DNA of 10,342 nucleotides from Melioribacter sp. (lineage in GTDB: Bacteria > Bacteroidota > Ignavibacteria > Ignavibacteriales > Melioribacteraceae): contig JAENZU010000080.1 of assembly GCA_016841125.1 (NCBI GenBank), forward strand, positions 1-10,342, given 5' to 3'. Position 1 is the first letter of the stretch. Every line of letters starts with the position of its first letter. The translations under genes were made by a program, and so were the position numbers. Shown piece after piece: positions 1 to 6,855 of this stretch. The notes beneath the pieces were generated by a model that did no database searches, was not told the DNA's origin, and saw only the letters and a list, made by a program, of their open reading frames with translations.

Positions 1-411
1 ATTTTTGTGCTTCTTTTCGTTCTGCTTACTTCAACAAAATTTATTAAACCGGTTAAATTAAATAATAGATGGGGTTATTTAGCCGGACTCCTTTCAGGCA
101 TGTTCGGCGGAGCATTTAATACTAACGGTCCGCCTGTGCTGATATATTTCTTTCTTATGGGTTGGGATAAATTAAGGTTCAAAGGACAAATAACCGGGTT
201 TTTTATCATCACTTCCACTTTAATTGTAATCAGTCATATTGCTGCGGGTATCACCACAAAGCAGGTTTTAATTGATTTTGTTTTTCTGCTTCCCGTTACT
301 TTAGCCGGAATATTTTTAGGAGTTAAGCTATTCGGCAAGATCTCATCCGAGCTGTTCAATAAGATTATACTGGTATTTCTATTGTGCGTTGCAATTTTTC
401 TGATATTTTAG
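1..411 (+). CDS. TauE/SafE-family membrane exporter, C-terminal part (5' end outside window)
   Basis: The reading frame is open from base 1 and ends with TAG at 409-411, so this is the last ~136 residues of a gene that begins upstream; the GTG at position 7 is not a likely true start. The product is strongly hydrophobic, with about four membrane segments. Near residues 34-48 it has a Gly/Pro-rich stretch (GGAFNTNGPPVLIY) that matches the second-repeat signature of TauE/SafE (DUF81) proteins. Family members are inner-membrane permeases proposed to export sulfite, sulfoacetate or related small organosulfur anions. Full-length members are about 240-270 residues, so roughly half is present. The substrate cannot be read from the sequence. 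No linked sulfur-metabolism gene is visible, and uvrB downstream is separated by a gap with a terminator. Confidence 0.85.
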   Translation: MFVLLFVLLTSTKFIKPVKLNNRWGYLAGLLSGMFGGAFNTNGPPVLIYFFLMGWDKLRFKGQITGFFIITSTLIVISHIAAGITTKQVLIDFVFLLPVTLAGIFLGVKLFGKISSELFNKIILVFLLCVAIFLIF

Positions 412-589
412 ATTTATTGAATAAAGCAGTATAAACTCGTTAAAATTTAAACTATTTCTCATTTTGAGTCGATCATGGCGCAATTTGCCACTAAAAATCG
501 GAATTTAATCGTCAAAAAATAGTTATTTCCTGCTATTTACTAATAATCGTCTCATGACTAAATTTACCCACTCTTTTTTATACATTGGC

Positions 590-726
590 ATTTTATGGCA
601 AGGGGATTAGTAGCAGGCACTCGGGTTTTTTGTTGTTGAAGTTAAAGGTGCAAATGTTCGGGGTATTTTAAGACATAACTAAAACAGCAGGATCTCAAAT
701 CTTCACAGAAATGAGATCTTTTTTTA
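590..726 (+). ncRNA. Possible short untranslated transcript ending at the terminator (speculative)
   Basis: A candidate -7 box (TACATTGG, 581-588) lies about 130 bases upstream of a strong intrinsic terminator. The intervening stretch is somewhat richer in G than its flanks and contains no usable ORF. A transcript of about 130 nt is therefore possible. I do not recognise it as tmRNA, SRP RNA, RNase P RNA or a known riboswitch, and no convincing -33 element was found. The alternative is that this is simply the long 3' untranslated region of the exporter gene. No function is proposed. Confidence 0.2.
690..726 (+). terminator. Rho-independent terminator upstream of uvrB
   Basis: A perfect 7-bp stem, GATCTCA (691-697) with TGAGATC (712-718), can gain an inner TTC/GAA pairing (702-704 with 708-710). 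It is followed directly by seven T residues (719-725). It would end transcription coming from the exporter gene, or a short RNA in the gap, and so insulates uvrB, which needs its own promoter in 727-838. Confidence 0.8.
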
Positions 727-838
727 TTTAAAACTCTTCTGAAACCATCAACCAAAATTTTTTCAACAAAAACTTTTACCAATTAATTGAGTAATCGTTA
801 TATTCAAGGTTAACTTATCTTAAATAAAGCCGAACAAT

Positions 839-2854
839 ATGAATAAATTTGAACTGGTATCAAATTATAAACCCTCGGGTGATCAGCCGAATGCAATAAA
901 AGAATTGCTAAGCGGAATAAAAAACGGGGACAAGCATCAAGTTTTATTAGGCGTTACGGGAAGCGGTAAAACTTTTACAATGTCTAATGTAATTAAAGAA
1001 CTTAATAGACCAACCTTAATAATTTCACACAATAAAACACTTGCGGCACAGCTTTACTCGGAGTTCAAATCATTCTTTCCGAATAATGCGGTCGAATTTT
1101 TTATAAGCTATTACGATTACTACCAACCGGAAGCTTATGTTGTTAAGCGCGATCTTTACATCGAAAAAGATTTTTCAGTAAATGAAGAAATTGACCGCCT
1201 GCGCCTGAAAGCAACAACCGCTTTAATTGAAGGAAGAAACGATGTAATTATTATTGCCAGCGTAAGCTGTATTTACGGTATCGGAGCGCCGGATCAATTT
1301 GCAAAGCGGATAGTGTTCCTCCGCAAAGGGGATGAGATTGAACGCAAGAAGTTTTTAAGAATGCTAATTGATATTTATTATACCCGCAATGATATCGAAT
1401 TTACACGCGGAACATTTAGAGCCCGCGGTGATGTAGTCGAAATAATTCCGGCATATCAATATGAAGAAGCTGTGCGCGTAGAATTTTGGGGCGATGAAAT
1501 AGAAAGGATCTCAATAATTGATTCTGTAACGGGTGAAGTTTTAAAGGAAGTTGAAACAATTCCGATCTACCCTGCAAAATATTTTGTAACAACCAGAGAG
1601 CAGGCAGATAGAGCGATCGTTACTATCGAAGCGGAATTAAAGGAAAGACTTGATCAATTTTACAAAGATGAAAAATATCTCGAAGCTCAGAGATTGGAGC
1701 AGCGAACCAGATATGATATTGAGATGATACGCGAGATCGGCTATTGTTCCGGCATAGAAAATTATTCCCGGCACATGGATGCCCGCCCGCCAGGTTCGCG
1801 CCCCTCATGCTTGTTCGATTATTTTCCTAAAGATTATTTGCTGATAATTGATGAGTCGCATGTTACAATACCGCAGGTAAGAGGTATGTATAATGGCGAC
1901 AGATCCCGCAAAGAAGTTTTAGTTGAATATGGATTCAGACTGCCTTCTGCAATGGATAATCGTCCATTAAAATTTGAGGAGTATGAAAATTTAACCAATC
2001 AAATAATTTACGTAAGCGCTACACCCGGACCTTACGAAATGGAAAAAACCGGCGGTGCATTTATTGAACAAATAATACGTCCAACCGGACTTATTGATCC
2101 CGAAATTGAAGTGCGCCCGATAAAAGGTCAGATTGACAATTTGATTGGTGAGATCAGATTAAAAACTTCAAAAAAAGAGCGGGTACTTGTAACTACCCTT
2201 ACAAAAAAAATGGCTGAAGATTTGACCGATTACTTAGATAAGCTGAACATAAAGGTGAGATATATTCATAGCGATATTGATGCTCTTGAGCGGGTTGAAA
2301 TTATACGTGATCTGCGTGTGGGGGATTTTGACGTGCTGGTCGGTGTAAACCTTTTGCGGGAAGGACTCGATCTGCCCGAGGTTTCGCTAGTGGCAATTAT
2401 CGATGCCGACAAAGAAGGATTCCTCAGAAGTGAAAGATCATTAATGCAGACAGCCGGAAGGACAGCCAGGAATGTAAACGGTAAAGTTATAATGTACGCT
2501 GATAAAATTACGGAATCGATGCGAAAAACAATTGCCGAGACCAACCGAAGACGCAAAATTCAAGTTGAATATAACGAAGAGCATGGTATAACGCCTAAAA
2601 CAATTTACAAAAGCCGAGAAGAAATTCTCTCTTCTACATCAATTGCAGAACTTAGAAAGAAAGACGGGTTTCAGCAGGAAACCCCATTTTCAAAAGTTGC
2701 GGAGCCTATAATTAAATATATGACAAATGATCAAAAGCAGGATCTCATCGATCAGATGAATGAAGAGATGATAAATGCAGCAAAAGATTTGGAGTTTGAA
2801 CGCGCGGCTTTTCTGCGTGATGAAATTGAAAAATTACAGAAAATGTTAAAATAG
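839..2854 (+). CDS. uvrB: UvrABC excinuclease subunit B (UvrB)
   Basis: UvrB is the DNA-damage-verifying helicase-like subunit of bacterial nucleotide excision repair. It is loaded by UvrA, opens DNA at the lesion and recruits UvrC for dual incision. At 671 residues it is full length for the family. Visible motifs in order are: Walker A GVTGSGKT at 38-45; the beta-hairpin start YYDYYQPEAY from residue 91, whose aromatic residues contact DNA; the SVSCIYG segment; the DEAD-type motif DESH at 338-341; the motif VI stretch QTAGRTARN at 537-545 after a REGLDLPE segment; and a C-terminal UVR domain (about 634-669) that binds UvrC. The ATG at 839 gives the normal N-terminus with the family's SGDQP motif at 13-17; no Shine-Dalgarno sequence precedes it. 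Nothing looks broken or substituted. The aldo/keto reductase gene follows 27 bases downstream and may share the transcript. Confidence 0.98.
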   Translation: MNKFELVSNYKPSGDQPNAIKELLSGIKNGDKHQVLLGVTGSGKTFTMSNVIKELNRPTLIISHNKTLAAQLYSEFKSFFPNNAVEFFISYYDYYQPEAYVVKRDLYIEKDFSVNEEIDRLRLKATTALIEGRNDVIIIASVSCIYGIGAPDQFAKRIVFLRKGDEIERKKFLRMLIDIYYTRNDIEFTRGTFRARGDVVEIIPAYQYEEAVRVEFWGDEIERISIIDSVTGEVLKEVETIPIYPAKYFVTTREQADRAIVTIEAELKERLDQFYKDEKYLEAQRLEQRTRYDIEMIREIGYCSGIENYSRHMDARPPGSRPSCLFDYFPKDYLLIIDESHVTIPQVRGMYNGDRSRKEVLVEYGFRLPSAMDNRPLKFEEYENLTNQIIYVSATPGPYEMEKTGGAFIEQIIRPTGLIDPEIEVRPIKGQIDNLIGEIRLKTSKKERVLVTTLTKKMAEDLTDYLDKLNIKVRYIHSDIDALERVEIIRDLRVGDFDVLVGVNLLREGLDLPEVSLVAIIDADKEGFLRSERSLMQTAGRTARNVNGKVIMYADKITESMRKTIAETNRRRKIQVEYNEEHGITPKTIYKSREEILSSTSIAELRKKDGFQQETPFSKVAEPIIKYMTNDQKQDLIDQMNEEMINAAKDLEFERAAFLRDEIEKLQKMLK

Positions 2855-2881
2855 TTTGATCAGAAATTTTGGGATATAAAT

Positions 2882-3829
2882 ATGAAATATAAAGAGTTGT
2901 TCAAAGAAGGACCGAAGGTTAGTGCAATTAGTTACGGGGCTTGGGGAATTAGCGGTAGAGATTGGGGTTCAACCGACGATCAGCAATCAATAGAAGCTTT
3001 ACACTCTGCGCTCGATGCCGGCGTTAATTTAGTTGATACTGCCGATGTTTACGGATTCGGGCATTCCGATAATTTGATCCGGCAGGTTTTGGCAGATAGA
3101 AAAGAGAAGAACATAATAATAGCTACCAAAGCCGGTAATGATTTTTATAATTTTATAGATGAAAACGGAGATCCGAAGATAACTCCCAATTACAAAAAAG
3201 AATATTTAATTGGTGCTGCCGAAAAAAGCTTAAAAAGGTTAAACGTTGACGCGCTCGATTTATTACAGCTTCACAGTCCGTCAACGGAGATTCTTAAAAC
3301 TGAAGATCCATGGGAAGCCCTCTATCAATTGAAAAAGGATGGAAAAATTAGATATGCAGGATTAAGTGTTCAATCATTTAAGGAAAGTGAACAGGCTTTC
3401 TTTCTCGATCAGTATCACGATATTTTAAATGTTTTACAGGTCCGCTATAATTTACTTGAAAGAGATGCCGAAGAAATTCTTTTTCCGAAAGCGAAAAAAT
3501 ACGGCATTGGAGTGCTCGCACGGATTCCGCTGCTGTTTGGATTTTTAACCGGCAAGTATAATATTGATTCAACATTCGGGGATGATGATCACCGGAGATT
3601 CAATCTATCAAAGGAAAATTTAGAAAAATATATTTCCCGTTTAAAAGGTTTAAATTCATTTTTTCAAAAGAATAATGAATACACCAAGGCGCAATTGAGT
3701 CTGGGGTTTTTGGCTAATAGCAAATATGTTACTGCGGCTATACCGGGAGGAAAAAATCCAAAACAAGTTACTGAAAACTGCAGTGCTGCAGATCTTCCGG
3801 CAGAAATCTTTGATGAGCTTTATTCATAA
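2882..3829 (+). CDS. Aldo/keto reductase
   Basis: This is a 315-residue TIM-barrel oxidoreductase of the aldo/keto reductase superfamily. Such enzymes reduce aldehydes or ketones, or oxidise sugars, with NADP(H) and usually act as soluble cytoplasmic monomers or dimers. The complete catalytic tetrad is visible: Asp52 and Tyr57 in DTADVYGFGHS, Lys83 in IIATKAG, and His131 in LLQLHSPS. Near the C-terminus, IPGGKNPKQVTEN fits the nucleotide-binding loop that contacts the 2'-phosphate of NADPH. Length is normal. It starts 27 bases after the uvrB stop with no promoter or terminator between them, so read-through from uvrB is likely. The pairing has no obvious functional logic, and the substrate cannot be assigned. 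Its stop codon lies one base from the stop codon of the convergent polysaccharide cluster. Confidence 0.93.
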   Translation: MKYKELFKEGPKVSAISYGAWGISGRDWGSTDDQQSIEALHSALDAGVNLVDTADVYGFGHSDNLIRQVLADRKEKNIIIATKAGNDFYNFIDENGDPKITPNYKKEYLIGAAEKSLKRLNVDALDLLQLHSPSTEILKTEDPWEALYQLKKDGKIRYAGLSVQSFKESEQAFFLDQYHDILNVLQVRYNLLERDAEEILFPKAKKYGIGVLARIPLLFGFLTGKYNIDSTFGDDDHRRFNLSKENLEKYISRLKGLNSFFQKNNEYTKAQLSLGFLANSKYVTAAIPGGKNPKQVTENCSAADLPAEIFDELYS

Positions 3830-3830
3830 A

Positions 3831-5336
3831 TTACAATTCTATTAATTGTGTATAAGGCAAACGGTAAATTCTGAATGTTCCATAAAAGACGTTTTTTATT
3901 TCCCGTATCAATTCCGCATTCGCATCGATCAAATTGGCTTCTAAACTTTTCATTCCGCTTTTAATCCTATTTTGAAATTTATGATCGGAGTAAATGCTGC
4001 TTTTCGTCGTCACAAATTCTTCCGAAGGATTTTGTTCTTGGACGATAACAAAATCGAATGGTATTTTAACAATTTCCGGTTGATGACTGTGGAATGAAAT
4101 GTATTTTGAATTTCGGAAGATATCCCATAATATCAACGGACCTAAAACCGGTTTCCCTTCAAAATCAGCCGCTTCAAAATTCGATTTGAAAACCTCATAG
4201 TTTGCATTTTGATTTTTAACAGTAAAATAAATATTTCCGGTGATGGAAATAGCTATCAATACAAAAGCTGCTGCTAAAACAATTCTTTTTTCTTTTACTG
4301 CTATATATAGTGAATATAACAAATTAGCTGTCATTATCGAATAAAGCGGCAGCAAAATAGAAAGATACCTTACATTTTTATTTTTTAAAAAAATCATTTC
4401 AACTGATATTATTAATGCCAGCAGGGCAACAATTCTTATTATCTTTATTTTGCTGCGGAATGCAAAAATCCACGAAACTAAGATCATTAAAACTATGTGA
4501 ACGCGGTATGGGATCTGCATAAAATCCTGATACCTTTCAATTTCAGAAGCTATACCGGCTAGGTTGAAAGTGAAGCCGGCATGCATATAACTTGTCAAAT
4601 AATTAAGTATTCCGTATTGATCGAACATTCCCTTTGTATGCATCAGAAAAATTGATATGAAAATAATTACCATTCCGCCGGATAAATAATGCAAAGCCGA
4701 CAATGCTGAATCCCGGTAACCATTTGACTTATTTTTAAAAATGATCAGCACAATGAATAATGCAGGATAGATCAAAATGAAATTTGGATGAAGCCCGAAT
4801 GAGATAACCGTAAATATACCCGCCGCAATCAGGAAATATTTATTTCGAGTGTTCCCATTTTTGTCAAAAATTAAAATTAAAATAAATACCAAACTCAATG
4901 CAAGGATAGCATCTGAACGGACAGCATTTGAGACAATGAAAAACAAATTATCGAAAGCCAATATTGATGAGGCGAAAACTGCGGCGATCCAACTGTTGAA
5001 AATTTTTAAAGTGAAATGATAAGTTAAAATAATTAAGAGTAAGGAAAGAAAAGTTGTGAGTAATCTTGAATATTCAATCTCCTTCGGAAACACAAAATGC
5101 CACCCGACCAGTAATGATTCGAAAACCGCAAGATGATCTAATTTTTGAATTCCGGAAGAGTGATGAATTGAGTTAACTTTGAACCCGCCGTTTTCAATTG
5201 ACTGATAAGCGGTAACCGAGTGCCAGACTTCGTCAACGGTTATTCTTTTATCATTAAAAAAAAAGGATTGCACTAAAAAAATAGCTGAGATAATTATCAG
5301 CGGCGAATAGCTCTTGAAAAGATTGTGATTAGACAC
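3831..5336 (-). CDS. GT39/ArnT-like polytopic glycosyltransferase (GT-C fold)
   Basis: This 501-residue protein has about 10-11 hydrophobic segments through residue ~375 and a soluble C-terminal tail. Its organisation matches bacterial PMT/ArnT-type (GT39, PMT_2) enzymes, which take a sugar from a polyprenyl-phosphate donor and add it on the periplasmic side. After the first membrane segment there is an acidic motif DEVWH (Asp35-Glu36), in the position of the catalytic acidic residue of the GT-C fold. The segment around RLLTTFLSLLLIILTYH and the AVRSDA motif (Arg140, Asp142) are also typical, as is RYLSILLPLY at about 323-332. It starts with GTG at 5334-5336, one base after the stop of the upstream gene, and an in-frame stop just upstream leaves no ATG option. 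It is the last gene of the cluster. Donor and acceptor cannot be read from sequence. Confidence 0.8.
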   Translation of the reverse strand: MSNHNLFKSYSPLIIISAIFLVQSFFFNDKRITVDEVWHSVTAYQSIENGGFKVNSIHHSSGIQKLDHLAVFESLLVGWHFVFPKEIEYSRLLTTFLSLLLIILTYHFTLKIFNSWIAAVFASSILAFDNLFFIVSNAVRSDAILALSLVFILILIFDKNGNTRNKYFLIAAGIFTVISFGLHPNFILIYPALFIVLIIFKNKSNGYRDSALSALHYLSGGMVIIFISIFLMHTKGMFDQYGILNYLTSYMHAGFTFNLAGIASEIERYQDFMQIPYRVHIVLMILVSWIFAFRSKIKIIRIVALLALIISVEMIFLKNKNVRYLSILLPLYSIMTANLLYSLYIAVKEKRIVLAAAFVLIAISITGNIYFTVKNQNANYEVFKSNFEAADFEGKPVLGPLILWDIFRNSKYISFHSHQPEIVKIPFDFVIVQEQNPSEEFVTTKSSIYSDHKFQNRIKSGMKSLEANLIDANAELIREIKNVFYGTFRIYRLPYTQLIEL

Positions 5337-5337
5337 T

Positions 5338-6834
5338 TTATTTTTTGACTCTATTTAACGCCATTTTCGATGAAGCAGGAACCGAAGAAGTTTTCAGACT
5401 TTCGAAATAAGAATAAAAAACTCCATAGTGAATAAAAACCAATAGTAATGAAAATCCAATTACTAAAACAGAATTTATTTCTAAAAAGATTAGATTATAG
5501 GTTATCGCCATTAAAAGCAGAATTGAAGCCAATAACTGCGGCATTATCAACCAATGCTGCGATCTATTCGTCCTTTCTTTTGGAGTGGGAATGAACGGAA
5601 TATTTATTTTAAATACCGCCGATAAAAATGCCGAAGTATAAACGGGCCAAGTGCCAAGGACTAATATTATTCCCCTTAAATTAAGACCCGGCGGAGTTTC
5701 TTTTACTTTAAATGATCTACGAATGAATATTTGTATAATAAAAAACATAAACAATACCGGCATAGAGTGAAGTAAATATTCGTTAAACTCAATGAGAATA
5801 TTTTGATTTAGCAGGGCAGTAAGTGCAAAAATAATATGAGCTACAACAACCAATCCGGCTAAATAATAAGTCATGCGATTAACATAACTGATGTGATGAT
5901 TAAGTTTGAGTTTAAAGAAGAGTTTCGGATAGTGAATGAACAACGTATCAAAAACACCTCTGGACCATTTAAATTGCTGCTTGAAGAATGCGGCGAGATC
6001 TTCCGGCACTAATCCTTTTGCCAGTATCAGAGGAACATAAGCAGACTTCCATCCCTTTGCATGAAGGTGAATCGAAGTATTGAGGTCTTCCGCCAATCCG
6101 GGTTTATAACCGCCCAAATCTTTAAGAGCCTCTCTTCTAAAAATTGAATTGCTGCCGAAAACTACTGCTGAATTTAATCCGTCCATCCCAAACATCGTTG
6201 TCCCGAAAAAATCATCGTTCATTTTACTGCATGCTTCTGCTACATAACTTACATCGGAGTTATAATGGTCCAGAGCAATTTGAACCACACCTATTTTGGG
6301 GTCATCAAAATAGCCGAGTGATTTTTCCAAATAATCTTTATTAGGCAGATGATCCAGATCGAACACTGCAATTAAATCTCCCTCCGAGTGATTAAGCGCA
6401 TTGTTTATGTTGCCTGCTTTGTAGTCTTTGTTATTGCTTCGTTTAATATAAACTGCGCCATAACTTTCAGCCTTCGATTTGATGTAACCGTTATTTCCAT
6501 CGTCTATCAAATATGTTTTATGCGGGTATTCAATTTTATTGGCAGCCTCAAGAGCCTTTTCGATTAGATATTCAGGTTCGTTGTAAATCGGCAGAAAAAT
6601 ATCAACTTTAAGATTCGGTGGAGCAAGCTTATCGGATGGATATTTTGCTTTCAAATAAATAAACCAGAGAAAATAAACCTGCGCAACAATATGAAATAAC
6701 GCGCCTGCAAATATTAGTTTCAGCCAATAGCTTCCTATAATACCTAATTCAATCCACCAGTAAATGTAGTAAAATGATGAAAGGAAGCCCAAAAGGACTA
6801 AGATATAAATTGAGATTTTTTCTTTTTTATTCAT
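5338..6834 (-). CDS. Cellulose-synthase-like processive GT2 glycosyltransferase
   Basis: This 498-residue membrane GT2 enzyme resembles the core of BcsA. Two N-terminal membrane segments (about 8-28 and 37-62) are followed by a cytosolic GT-A domain and then four or five C-terminal membrane segments. The catalytic set is visible: DDG at 111-113, DLDH (Asp159, Asp161), the general-base motif AED (Glu249-Asp250) and QQFKW at 286-290. The last is the Q-x-x-R-W acceptor motif with Lys in place of Arg. FIPTPK at 414-419 resembles the FxVTxK gating loop of cellulose synthases. There is no PilZ domain; the chain ends soon after the last membrane segment, so c-di-GMP control of the BcsA type is not expected. 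It starts 20 bases after the double GT2 gene. The family both polymerises and translocates a beta-linked glycan from UDP-sugars; the actual sugar is unknown, and it could instead be a non-processive relative. Confidence 0.88.
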   Translation of the reverse strand: MNKKEKISIYILVLLGFLSSFYYIYWWIELGIIGSYWLKLIFAGALFHIVAQVYFLWFIYLKAKYPSDKLAPPNLKVDIFLPIYNEPEYLIEKALEAANKIEYPHKTYLIDDGNNGYIKSKAESYGAVYIKRSNNKDYKAGNINNALNHSEGDLIAVFDLDHLPNKDYLEKSLGYFDDPKIGVVQIALDHYNSDVSYVAEACSKMNDDFFGTTMFGMDGLNSAVVFGSNSIFRREALKDLGGYKPGLAEDLNTSIHLHAKGWKSAYVPLILAKGLVPEDLAAFFKQQFKWSRGVFDTLFIHYPKLFFKLKLNHHISYVNRMTYYLAGLVVVAHIIFALTALLNQNILIEFNEYLLHSMPVLFMFFIIQIFIRRSFKVKETPPGLNLRGIILVLGTWPVYTSAFLSAVFKINIPFIPTPKERTNRSQHWLIMPQLLASILLLMAITYNLIFLEINSVLVIGFSLLLVFIHYGVFYSYFESLKTSSVPASSKMALNRVKK

Positions 6835-6855
6835 AAGATATTTCTACAAATCGAT

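Larger units (their letters stand above)
412..838. other. Intergenic region without a convincing protein gene
   Basis: This 427-base, AT-rich gap separates the exporter gene from uvrB. The longest ATG-initiated plus-strand frames noted (475-522 and 595-639) encode 15 and 14 residues and have no ribosome-binding site, so they are not called. The visible structure is an intrinsic terminator at about 690-726. A short direct repeat, TAATCGTC, occurs at 506-513 and 544-551. A TACATTGG at 581-588 resembles the TAnnTTTG -7 box of Bacteroidota promoters. Before uvrB, TTG at 787-789 followed 21 bases later by TAACTTAT at 811-818 is a weak candidate promoter. Neither promoter match is strong enough to call separately. 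Confidence 0.6.

Noticed and set aside
475..522. Tiny ORFs in the gap before uvrB (475-522 and 595-639)
   Set aside because: They encode only 15 and 14 residues, have no ribosome-binding site and show no recognisable feature.
2266..2556. Minus-strand open frame of 96 codons inside uvrB
   Set aside because: It is antisense to the conserved helicase motifs V and VI of UvrB; the Ser/Arg-rich product is typical of a shadow frame.
3778..3791. Two CTGCAG palindromes separated by TG near the end of the aldo/keto reductase gene
   Set aside because: They encode ordinary residues in the reductase C-terminus, have a two-base spacer unsuitable for a hairpin loop and no T-run follows.
3876..3902. A/T-rich inverted sequence followed by T residues just past the convergent junction, considered as a terminator for the reductase
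   Set aside because: The possible stem is short and nearly all A-T pairs, and it lies within the coding region of the GT39-like gene; too weak to call.
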